Assembly: GCA_024349245.1 (NCBI GenBank)
Contig: JALDNG010000511.1
Coordinates: 1 to 64,000, forward strand
Direction of reading: 5' to 3'
Source: Neodontobutis hainanensis
Lineage: Eukaryota; Chordata; Actinopteri; Gobiiformes; Odontobutidae
Length of the DNA stretch: 64,000 bases
Shown here: piece after piece, positions 12,937-22,829 of the stretch
Layout of the letters: the number at the start of each line of letters is the position of its first letter
Position numbering within the stretch: the stretch's first letter is position 1
The notes under the pieces: generated by a model
The model's input: only the letters and a program-made list of their open reading frames with translations
Databases searched by the model: none
What the model was told of the DNA's origin: nothing
Program-made: the position numbers and the translations under genes

Positions 12937-15090
12937 CTGAAAAATTAAACAGATCCACAAAAAACAAGTTTATACACTGTTAACTGTTGAAAACTATTGT
13001 TTTAATTGACATATATGTATGGTGTGTCATTTTTTTATACAAACGCCATTTTTCAATTAAAATTCATATAAATATTCTTCGGCATCTTTTTCTAACTTAA
13101 AAAATATATTTCGATAATTAAGGCGTTTTTAAAATAAGTCATCCGGAATATTCATTAACATCTCATTTAATTTCATTTTTAAAGTGAGACAAATTATTTC
13201 TGCCATATTTGGTTACATTTTACTTTATCATCAATATTTTCAACAAATTAATAATGCGATATCGTGACAATAAAAATGATAAAATTTCTTTAGTATCAAA
13301 AAGATGAAATTTCCACATTAAAAAAAAACTATTTTTTAAAAATAATGATATTTATATCATATTCTTCATTCGATTTTTGAAACAAAAGATTTGATCATCA
13401 AATATTTTAGAGTTAATTTCAGAAAACGACATGATATAAAATACAAAAGATTTTTGTTACAAAATATTATAAAAAGTTACTTTAAATATTTTTGTGATAT
13501 TATCAAAAGATCTAATACCAGACTCTATATAATTTGAGAATGATATTATTTAAATTCAACATGAAAATTAAGAATATTGAATCATATTTTTTAGGAACAT
13601 AATTTTTTTGATGAATCCTAAAAATTAAATATTTCAAACAGCCCTATTTTATCAATAAAGACTAGAATGAAAAATTTAATGATAACTTACTTTGAAATGT
13701 TCGATTCAAGAAGTAATTTTTGTTTGTAAATATATTAAAAATTTACCCAATAATCTTCATCTTTGATATCGTAAATAAAAATCTTTAACAGACTTTATAT
13801 CTGTAAATGATATTTGTGATTGACGTTTTCCTATATTCCCAATGAATTTAAAAAAATATTTGTAAATTAAATTTTAATTGTTCAAATCTTGATAAAAGTA
13901 ATATTTAATTAATAGGAATATCAAAGATCAAATTTTTTAATTTTAAACAATAAAATATTGAATATCTTTGAAAGATTTAGTTTTCGAATATTTTGTAATT
14001 CTATTTTACATTAAATAGAAGAAAATAAAAAATTTATTTTAAAATTTCAACGATAATAACCTGATTGAGAATTCGCCAAAATCGTGGAATTGTTAAATTA
14101 AAAGTTCATTATTTTTCCACCAAAATTCTAAATATACTAGAGTTGCTGGTCAGCCCGATATATATACAATAATATGGAAATTTCATCCATAAAAAATTTC
14201 TCAATATGACTTTGTCAAAACTATGATTTATAAAATTGAAATATTTTAAACAAGAAAACATTTGTTTTATGATGATGTATTTTTTTTTAATTAATTTTTA
14301 TTTTACGAAATTTTTTTTCAATGATGGAAAACCAATGCACTTGTATAAAAGGGAAAAGACTTGATATTCTTACCTAAACAGACTGGTTGAACTGTAATCG
14401 TCGAAATTTATTTTTTATAACTATCTATTTTAATAGTTTATTTTAAAAATTTAACTTAAACAAAAAATAATTTAAAATTGTATAATTTAATTAAAAAGGA
14501 TTGGTGTTCAACACTAAAATTTCAATCTGCTTTCTACAAAGAGAACATCAAAAGAAAATCAATACAATTTAAATTTCATAAATTTTAGACGCTACATTTA
14601 AATTTTTATCATAAACATAACATTATTCAGCTTCATATTGGTCAAATTTATCAGAGATTTATCATTTTATAAAACGTTTTCATTTTTACGATTCAAAAAA
14701 TATTTATTTGAACGATAACATATTAAAATTTAAAAACATTGAAAAGAGTAGATACTTTGATTACCTGAATGGATGTAAACATCAAATTAACATTATATAA
14801 AGTTCATTCTTAAATAATCCAGAAATCTTAGAACATTTCAGTTGAAAATTAATATGTATGAAGAAAAACAATAATAGAAAAACAAGATTAAATAATAGTA
14901 TTAATTAAATTGAATTTTGTTCAGTCAAAATAAAATTAATTCAGATTTCTTGTGATATTTGATTTATTTTCATTCTTTTTCAAAGAGAATATTTCAATTT
15001 AAAACCATTAAAATTATTTTTATTTTTTCACTTTGTTTATTTTTAAAAATAATATTATAATATACAACCCTTAAGTTTGGAAATCCATGA
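12160..15090. other. A+T desert with isolated splice-like candidates
   Basis: There is no reading frame of note. Isolated candidates are a 39-nt minus-strand terminal exon at 13057-13095 (LEKDAEEYLYEF then TAA, phase 0) and an 18-nt minus-strand segment at 14374-14391 followed by GTAAGA. A plus-strand terminal frame at 14542-14601 begins RTSKENQYNLNFINFRRYI and follows a good acceptor. None could be joined to partners. Confidence 0.3.
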
Positions 15091-15446
15091 GTATTATTCT
15101 AACACAAATTTTTTTACATCGATTTTTTCATTTATATTTAACATGCGAGTTCTAAGAAGATAAACTAAGCCACAATATTTTAAACAAGAGTAAACAATTT
15201 TTCATGAATATTTTAATAATTGATTGAATATTATTCCTCCGTTAGAAATGTCATTAAAATTTAAGTTCAGTCAAATCATTTTTCCTAAATCTTTTAATGT
15301 TTACATTTATCCATTCAAAATATACGTCGTGACTTTTCTGCATTTTATATGCTTTTCAGAATTTCAATTTCATATTTTAACAATTTAATTCATTTTTTGA
15401 AGTATTTAAAAAAGTGTTGGGATCAACAGATTACAAAGTGTAAAAA

Positions 15447-16500
15447 ATGTATCCAGTAAATACCAAAAAATTTGACTGGATTATGTTAACTCCTTTTTTA
15501 CTGTTTATGCTTTGTCCGTTTTACAAATTTCATTTATACTAAAAAGTTGAATGTGACTGAAAATAGTTTTTATTGATTTTTGATTAATTTCTGAGTTTCA
15601 GACATATGATCATCAAAACTTAAAAACTCTAAATTCATTTATGAGTTTCTACACCTCTATGGTTCGATATTTTATATCAATAAAACTTTTATCAATTTTT
15701 AAAAAAACACTTTTTAAATATTAAAATCTGTTGTAGATATTGATTATATCAGTTCAAAAATTATCATCAGAGCATATAAATTTACTTCTATCTTTGTATT
15801 ATGTCACATTTATACTAATTATTCATCCATTTACTAAAATATTCATAAATTATGATCACACCGATTTCTCTTTTAGATATAAAATATTACTTATTTAGTA
15901 TGAGATATTTTAATATACCTATATTATTGTTTTATAAGCGAAAATAATTCATAATATTTATTTAATTTTCACCTTATAAGCATTACTTTTAAGCAAGAAA
16001 AAAATTAACATTATTCTCTGAAGAATTAAAATTAAAAAGTGGTTTTACATTTGTTTCCCAATAATTACATCACTTATATTTATTTTAATCACATTCAACA
16101 TAATATTATCATGCATTAAATGTTATTTTTAATTTCCAAATTTTATAAAATTATTTTATTCATTAATAAATGAATTTTACTTGATAACCTGATAATTTTA
16201 GGAACTCATGATAAAAAATCCATTTTTTCTGTAATCTTAAACTTAGGTTAAAATTTATTGTTATATTGTTTTCGTTCAAGTGCCTTTTAAGAAAAAATAA
16301 TTGTAAAAATTTTGAAATAATGTTGAAATTAAAATAAAATATCTTTTAAAAGTTGTATAATTGATAATAAAATGGATTTATTTCAATTATTATTTTTAAT
16401 AAAAATGTTTTCATAGGTATAAATATTATAAATCTATTGATAATATTTTTTAACATTAATTTTAAAAATAGTGGTTTTATAATTATGTGATTAATATGTC
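15447..16500 (+). CDS. Candidate micro-exon gene D (chain of small exons)
   Basis: Several plus-strand segments with good acceptors lie close together. The phase-consistent chain is: 15877-15897 (21 nt, 1 to 1, IKYYLF), 15994-16038 (45 nt, 1 to 1, RKKLTLFSEELKLK), 16202-16230 (29 nt, 1 to 0, THDKKSIFS), 16281-16302 (22 nt, 0 to 1, CLLRKNN), then a terminal frame from about 16418 that ends near 16492. Upstream, an ATG at 15447 (MYP, donor GTAAAT) can join a 40-codon phase-0 frame at 15602-15724, TYDHQNLKTLNSFMSFYTSM onward, after TGATTAATTTCTGAGTTTCAG. I could not link that pair to the chain in phase, so there may be two genes. Product unrecognised; the middle part is charge-rich. Each exon allows one to three frames, so phase agreement is modest evidence. 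Confidence 0.3.
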
Positions 16501-16651
16501 TGAAAAGACGGCTATGTTAAATTTTTATTCAATAAAAATCAATATAATTCAGTCGTTATTGAATTTAGCTTACATAAATGTTCTTGATAGACATGGAAAA
16601 ATAAATTTGGTCAATCTAACGGGCTTTGCAGTTAATATTTTGCACAAATAA
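16472..16651 (+). CDS. Small open frame (MSEKTAML...), unrecognised
   Basis: An uninterrupted frame of 59 codons plus stop starts after a TAG at 16469-16471; the first ATG is at 16496, giving 51 residues starting MSEKTAMLNFYSIKINIIQS and ending GFAVNILHK. It contains a YINVLDRHGKINLVNL run that looks protein-like, with higher G+C than its flanks. It lies just before the Tc1/mariner relic. It could be an exon, a small gene or a chance frame; frames of this length are expected several times in a window of this composition. Confidence 0.25.
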   Translation, partial: WFYNYVINMSEKTAMLNFYSIKINIIQSLLNLAYINVLDRHGKINLVNLTGFAVNILHK

Positions 16652-16859
16652 TAATAAATATTTTTAAAATGTATCAAAGCGCTCCTAATGAATTTATTCC
16701 CAGATTAGATACTTTTTCACGAAAGTTGAAAATAAGATCACAATTTGTGAATATGTTTTACAATGCGAAAAAATATGAATTACTTTTTGTTTTCCAATAT
16801 ACTCTTTATTACTACATCATGTGGACTTTAATTAATTTTTTTTAAAGGGATTAACGGAC

Positions 16860-18010
16860 AAAACACCACTAATGTAAATAGTTAGATATTAAGGCAGCTG
16901 GGTTGATGAGTAGAAACGGCTGGGTGCACAATTACAGTCAAATGAGCCGTGTTGAGAATACTAAATTTATATTGACAAAAATTATATTTATTTATCAATA
17001 GTAGATCAGACATATATGTTTTTCACAATAAAGCGAGTAAAAAAATTCAATTTAGAATAATATGAGAAACCTGGTTTTATAAAAATTAAACCACTCATAG
17101 AGTACCACGATATAGGTAGGAAGAATTAATAATATACAAGAATCTACTGTCAGATATTTCATACAATGTTTCTAAGATTCATGATTTGTTGAAAATATTC
17201 CTAATGGAGTAATTAACAAAGAAATCTAAATCAGGCAAAACTGATATTATTTATAGCATTGTAATCGACAAAACGCATATATTTTAGCAAACTTATCACA
17301 TAACTTTGGACCGCCTTTTTAATCATTATACATTAGCAATGGGTGAAAAAATCGAATTACTCCTAGATAATAACACTAAATACTACAGGAAGAAAAAACG
17401 TCGCCGAATAATGATGAAAAGTACATTACGCTCAATAGAACCGATCATTTACCTCTTGAGTGAAGTATTTTGACATTATAAATGTCGATGAATTCACGTT
17501 TTAATCTATTCATCATAAAAATAAATGTGTGGTCTTTTTTTTAATTACACGCAATCAAGTTATTACAAATTGAAGAAGAAAGAACGGAAGTATGCTCCTT
17601 TCAATTAATTGCATTAACATTGCTTCATCCCAAGCAAGATTTCACTCAGGAGCCATCTACTCAATATTTTAATATTTTCTTTTGATCTTGTTCATATTAT
17701 TAGGAATGAAACAAGATATACTTTAATATGGATAACGTAAAATAACAACTTTGATTTAGACTTAAAGGATTTCTGTCGTTTAGAAATTAAAATCCTTCCG
17801 AGATACAGCCACATGTTTGAATCCTTGCCAAATGGTCTTCTTAGAGTTCAAGAATTGTAAAAGAAGAAAAGGAAAAATGAACTGTGAATAAGTTTTCATG
17901 TAAAAAATTTCGACACAAAATTTATCGTTTTATATCTGACATGGCTTGTCATTATGCAATGGGTATCAGGAAATCAGAAACGCGACAGTGGTTAAACCTT
18001 CTTTCAAGCT
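16860..18010 (+). mobile_element. Tc1/mariner (IS630-type, DDE_3) transposon relic
   Basis: A G+C-shifted segment carries broken plus-strand frames in the order expected of a Tc1/mariner-type transposase. Around 17.18 kb lie helix-turn-helix-like remnants. Near 17475-17500 is INVDEF, the region of the first catalytic Asp (family VDE/DEFG motif). Near 17560-17640, RNQVITN and RKNGS are followed by INCINIASSQARF. Near 17680-17710, LVHIIRNE-like residues appear. Near 17793-17870, ILPRYSHMF in one frame and LNPCQMVFLEFKN in another match the family's LPPYSP...LNPxExVFxxxK motif before the third catalytic residue; here Glu appears as Gln. At least three frame changes and several stops show it is dead. 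I could not identify terminal inverted repeats or TA duplications, so the ends are approximate. Motif order makes the family fairly sure. Confidence 0.72.
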
Positions 18011-18095
18011 TTATTTATTTTTTTTTAATTTTATAAATTAAAAATTATGAAGTTATTCATGTTTTAACTATTAAATAGCAAAATTGAAAGTAATA

Positions 18096-19525
18096 ATGAG
18101 TAATATGCAAGATAAAACCGGTTAATATTAAATTTATCGCACAAGAAATTTTTATAAATGATTATTAAAATGATGGATAAAAGTAAATTAACTCTATTTC
18201 GTCAATCTTATGAATAAAATGGCGATTTAATTTAAGTATAACTGTCTAACCTATTTAATATTGAGATAATATAACACTGTTTCTTTTATATTATCGTCAA
18301 AAACATTATCGTTGATCTAATTTCATAACAGATGTTTATTATATTTAGATAGCATCTTTTCAGTTTATTTGGTCGTTAATAAAAACTTTTCATTTTCCCA
18401 ATCATTAAAAATTTTCACTGTATTTTTTGGGAATATTTCCATCACGCTGCTTCACATAATTCCAGAATGGTTGAAATTTGAGTGAATATATTCATACTTA
18501 TTTGAATCATTGTATTCTTCAAACAGTCAGAAATTGAAATTAGTCCTCTCGCGATGCGTTCTTGAACGATTGATCAGTCGTTTCTTTTTTTCGGTTTTGC
18601 ACATTTTCTATGAACGACTTTGAGTGGTCATATTTTTTCATCAGCTCAGAAGAACCATTCACTTATCAATATTATACATCGAAAATATTTCCTCCTATTT
18701 AAAAGCAATACTTCTATCTCTACTTCTGGTACATCAACAATTTCTATATTGTTATAGATGCAATCAGGGCTTACTTTTCTTTTATAACAAAAAAATTAAC
18801 TGATGAAATAAAAATAGTTCATAATTATAGGTTTTGAAAGCTTTGTTTCTCTTATAATTATCTTTTCGAAAAATATAATCAAAGAAATAAATTTACAGTA
18901 AATTTTTCGAATAATTTTTTTTGTAAATCACATATTTTTACAATAATTACTAATATTTATACACTTACTATAATTAAAAAAGGAATGCTAACATAACAAT
19001 AAAAAATAGTTTAAGATTTCATATCTTTTATTTCAGTCATATTGTTCATAGCCATCATGTATATTATTTTCTAGATATCCCATAAATTTAAAATATGAAT
19101 ACATGATAGCTTTATAAATGTGAAATCATGAGTTTTAGAATTGATTTTGCCAACGTATTTTCCATTTTTAACTGCGCCTATGCGAATGATGAAGAGTTGC
19201 TTTACATTATTTACCTCATGCTAAATATAATTTAATAAATATTGAGGAACCATGAATAAATATCAGCATTTTCTTTTTTGAAACTTCTAAAGTAAAATTA
19301 AAGACAAATTAATTTTGAATGCATCTTCCCAGATAATAAATGGATTCGAAATCTGGTAAATGTAAGATTTAATTGATTAAATTAAAATTCTGTTTTTACA
19401 GTAAACGGGAAATTTGTCGAATTTTGATGAGTTTTAATAGAATGCTTTCAAAATCTTCTTTTATATACTTCAAGATTGTTGTTGGTCATCGATTTAATAT
19501 TTTTAGTAAACCTATGAATTTCTAA
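18096..19525 (+). CDS. Candidate micro-exon gene E: small protein with hydrophobic N-terminus
   Basis: Five exons join in one frame. 18096-18120 (25 nt) is MSNMQDKT, leaving in phase 1, donor GTTAAT. 19037-19058 (22 nt, 1 to 2) follows CATATCTTTTATTTCAG, reads ILFIAI, donor GTATAT. 19139-19154 (16 nt, 2 to 0) reads IDFAN, donor GTATTT. 19333-19355 (23 nt, 0 to 2) follows GAATGCATCTTCCCAG, reads IINGFEI, donor GTAAAT. 19402-19525 follows CTGTTTTTACAG, reads KREICRILMSFNRMLSKSSF onward and stops at TAA. The last intron is only 46 nt. The model gives about 69 residues with hydrophobic residues 9-22 (VILFIAIIIDFANI), suggesting a secreted or anchored product. An AATAAAG lies about 45 nt after the stop. 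The Met-Ser-Asn start echoes gene B. The first donor is weak. Function unknown. The last two exons are the firmest part. Confidence 0.42.
18380..18770. other. Short G+C-shifted segment inside the first intron of candidate gene E
   Basis: This segment has distinctly more C and G than its surroundings, with no open frame longer than about 30 codons and no motif recognised on either strand. It may be a fragment of an old repeat. Confidence 0.3.
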
Positions 19526-19849
19526 TATCTCGGGTGCAATGCGTGTAATTAAAGTCTTTATGAATTAAATAAAGAACCATTGGAAATTTTAACGTTAATC
19601 ATCGAGTTCCAAATGAATCTAATTCTATGATCAATTTCTTGAATGTTAAATATAATCCGAAACTAGATATTTTCAAAAATTATTTTTATTAACCTGTCAG
19701 CTTATTCTATTATTTTTCTTTTCGGAGCTTTAATGAAATAAAAATTTCTCCAACGATATAGTTTTCTAAAACTCTTTTTAAGAATGGTGTTTGATGGAGA
19801 ATAATAAATTAAATTTTATAAATCAAGCAGACCAAAACATCTGGTATTA

Positions 19850-20480
19850 TTGAATTTCGTATCAATCTTTTCAAGAAACTCTCTTTCTCCAGTCATCAGA
19901 CAGTAAACAGAGAAATCATTTTTATTTGTTACATTTTCACATGGATCGATGATCATACACTGCTAAATGGGACGAGTAACTTATCAAATGTTGCATCAAC
20001 GAAGCAGTACCAATTATAGTGAGGAATTTCCGTGTGTTGAGAAATTATCAAAATTATAATCTAATGATATTCAACTCAGTAATCGCCAAAGTATAGTAAA
20101 ATAAAAATGGCTCTCGCTATTTTAAATTATCAAGGAATACGAAATTACGGAAATAATGTTAATTTTCAAATCATTGCATGTTCTTTCTATTATTCTGCTT
20201 TTTATTTAGCTTCTATTTGTTATCATATAAATTAATCAAGAAATTCTCAGTACAAAATCCAAAAATAGATTTTCGTAAACCTGTAAAGTGAGGAAACATA
20301 AATCGGTACACTGTTCAAAATGAAAAACTGCGATGAAATTCTGAAGAGATAATGCTGTAATTGCTTGAAATTACATATAAATCTGCATGTATGAACATCT
20401 ATACTGATTATTTAAGAATTGTAATTTCATATTGCTTGTGGACCCATTTCGGTAAAATTTACAAAAACATTGATAATTTA
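19850..20480 (+). other. G+C-shifted segment with a 42-codon frame and two exon-like pieces
   Basis: An ATG at 20107 opens 42 codons, MALAILNYQGIRNYGNNV onward, to TAA at 20233. Downstream are a 24-nt AG/GT-bounded piece at 20251-20274 (donor GTAAAC) and a 35-nt piece at 20417-20451 (donor GTAAAA, reading NCNFILLVDPF in phase 0). Frames of 42 codons are expected by chance here, so these are only leads. Nothing resembles a known family. Confidence 0.22.
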
Positions 20481-20875
20481 TTGTTTATTTGTTTATTTAT
20501 TCGATTTAAAAAGTTTTCGTTATAAAATGTTCAAATTTTTTGAAAAATATGTCATACAGGATAATCTTCAATTTATACGCGCGCCTGTTTGATTTATTCA
20601 AAATTTACCTGCTTATAGTTTTTAAGTTACTAATAATAAAATTTACCATATTTTCTTAAATTCAAAATTTAAGTTAAAACTCATTCATAACAGCATTTTT
20701 TGAAGTGTATGAAATTCGAAAATAACTTAACAATACTATTTTTAAGAGTTTAAGCAAAAAAACAGAATATTCTCAGTTTACACAAAAGATAAGAAAATCT
20801 TATTTCAATTGCCTAGTAAATGAATTAATTATAATATTTATTGGAAAAATACCTCATTATATTTCTGTAAATACT

Positions 20876-21072
20876 TTAATCATTGTTTAAAATATAAATA
20901 AAAATATCAAATTTATATATCTCTTGATTGAGCAAACCTTCTAAAATAAAACGCGTGAGAATTTTACGTTAGTTGCAAGATTTATTTCTATATAATTTGT
21001 TAAACGTAATAAAATAATATGGAAGAGCGTTGAAAATTACAAATTTCAAAAAGGATAAACAGTTTCGATTCA
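20876..21072 (-). CDS. Candidate last two exons of a minus-strand gene
   Basis: Minus-strand exon 21041-21072 (32 nt) follows ATATTTTTGAG and is followed by GTAATT; it reads NRNCLSFLKF (phase 1 to 0) or ESKLFILFEI (phase 2 to 1). The downstream acceptor TTCTCACGCGTTTTATTTTAG is excellent and leads to a terminal exon from 20940. That exon reads KVCSIKRYINLIFLFIF and stops (phase 0), or GLLNQEIYKFDIFIYILNND and stops (phase 1). Both phase pairings are consistent, so the reading is ambiguous. No known family is recognised. Confidence 0.28.
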
Positions 21073-21566
21073 CTCAAAAATATAAACATAATTACGATGT
21101 CAATCAATCCCTTTCAAACTCCATAAAGATGATTTTCGAATCAAAAATAATTTTATCAACGAATTCATCAGCAATATAATTTTACTTTCAAATAATAATT
21201 AAATAACCTTATGTGAATTAATCAATATAATTTGTGATTTATCGGGGTTATCGATCAATTACTTAAACTTTGCAACCAATAAATTATTCTTTGCAATCAA
21301 TTGCGTAATTCATAGTCTTTTCAACGAAAATTAAAATAAAATTTGCAAATAAAAGTGCATTTAATCTAATTACAAAATTAGTTCTCTTGCCGATGGTCGA
21401 TTCAAAAATATAAACCTTTTTCTTTTGAATCCTACAAATTGATCTTGTGATATTTTATAAAATTATGGGGAAGTTAAATATTCCAGTTCAGTTTCATAAT
21501 TAGCCTTGCTAATAATTGCCAAATCTTCCAAACCGAAAATACATTTGCGATTGTTTTAAAAAATAG

Positions 21567-22111
21567 GAAGTATTGAAGTAAGTATTTTGTCTTTATCTTT
21601 CAATTTAATCATCTTCTTACAGTCAACGATCATGATGAATTCTTGCATAATCCAGGCTAACATAGCAAATTTAATTCCCCTGCTAACGCAAGACTACGTA
21701 TATTCCCTCACAGATACCTTAAAACCTTAACTATTTGCGCGTTCTTAATTTTTTTTGTTAAGTATTCCATGTTTATTCAATGTTGAAATCCCATAAATAT
21801 TTCTACTTCTTACTTCTAGACAGAAGTGTTGGCATATGATCCAGATTCACTTCTAACTTTACTTTTCTTTCAACGACAGAGTCTCAAATATAATCAATCC
21901 ATACTAAGTGTCTTCGTATTTCTCTGTTTTTAAAATTTGGTAAATATTAGCATATGCTATGCAAACATTCAGAATTCTTTCACAATTTCTCAGAGCTAAG
22001 CTAATTTCAACATTTTAAAAGTGTCGTGAAAACAATGATGACATCTATGCACTTTACTATTTCAAACCCATGTGGAGAAAATCTTTGATATCCGAAAAGA
22101 GAGATCTTTAA
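21567..22111 (+). CDS. Candidate gene H: three long phase-0 exons in a G+C-shifted block
   Basis: After a possible 11-nt exon (21567-21577, donor GTAAGT), three G+C-richer exons all enter in phase 0. 21623-21697 follows CATCTTCTTACAG and reads STIMMNSCIIQANIANLIPL then LTQDY. 21820-21915 follows TTCTACTTCTTACTTCTAG and reads TEVLAYDPDSLLTLLFFQ onward to SVF. 22022-22111 follows CAACATTTTAAAAG and reads CRENNDDIYALYYFKPMW then RKSLISEKRDL and TAA. Donors are GTATAT and GTATTT, which are moderate. An AATAAA lies about 50 nt after the stop. The exons are longer and better bounded than chance usually gives, but the minus strand here also has protein-like runs, so the block may instead be a decayed transposon. 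Function unknown. Confidence 0.33.
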
Positions 22112-22237
22112 GTTTTCCATTCATTTTTTCACCAAAGTAGGTTAGTGGACTTTTCGCCTCAAAATAAAATTTAAATCACCATTCCACACGACGCTTAATC
22201 AGAAGTATAAAATTAATTTAAAGTTTGTGCTCTACAT

Positions 22238-22536
22238 ATGAATTTATTGTTGATATTGATGGAACAGAATATCATTCAAATTTTTTCAAAACTTTTCTCT
22301 GTTGATCGTCATCAAAAACGATGATTGCCATTTGTGAGAATTTGTTATTTTTGCCTCTTCTATCAACGTTTTAGTTTTCCTTTGAGTATGAAAATCTTAC
22401 ATTTTAGAGACTTAGGCATTTAAATCTGATTCGTTTGAAGCCATTTCGTGAATTCTTCCGTTTTTTTCGAATCTTTGGTCTTTGTATGGCATCAAAATTA
22501 TTTTTGCTTTTTATAGATTGTTATGTTTTGCAATAA
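22238..22536 (+). other. Further exon-like frames after candidate gene H
   Basis: An ATG at 22238 opens 28 codons (MNLLLILMEQNIIQIFSKLF onward). At 22441-22536 a phase-0 frame after TTTGAAG reads PFREFFRFFRIFGLCMASKL onward and stops inside AATAAA. They could be first and last exons of another small gene, but no donor on the first piece is convincing. Confidence 0.2.
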
Positions 22537-22574
22537 ACCTTAAATAGATATTTTTATTTTCAAAATTTTGCCTC

Positions 22575-22765
22575 TTAATGTTTTTCGAGAATTACATTAT
22601 TATATTCGAGGATTACTCTATTGATGCCAAATATAACGTAATTTATTAAAACCGCGTCGGAAACTTTATCTAGACATATTTCTTTGTATCAAGAACAATA
22701 TAAGAAATCTTTAAATTTATTAATTTAAAATCGTGTTCTGCAGCGATAGATTCCACACAATTCAT
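22575..22765 (-). other. Two adjoining minus-strand frames, possible terminal exons or decayed ORF
   Basis: On the minus strand an ATG at 22765 opens 31 codons (MNCVESIAAEHDFKLINL onward) to TAG at 22670. Immediately after that TAG, used as an acceptor, a phase-1 frame of 30 codons runs from 22669 to TAA at 22575 (KVSDAVLINYVIFGINRVIL onward). The two adjacent frames in different phases look either like spliced exons or like one ORF broken by a frameshift. Not recognised. Confidence 0.25.
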
Positions 22766-22829
22766 AAGCTAGTAGCTTAGAATTTTATTCTTGCCTGATG
22801 TTTTCTAATTGATCATAAAAAACATAAAT

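Noticed and set aside
15094..15151. Minus-strand exon candidate TRMLNINEKID after CTTAGTTTATCTTCTTAG
   Set aside because: Isolated, and its neighbourhood offers equally good plus-strand readings; kept only as a lead.
19112..19171. Minus-strand 60-nt terminal exon reading LKMENTLAKSILKLMISHL
   Set aside because: It overlaps the 19139-19154 exon of the better-supported plus-strand gene E and has no partner exon.
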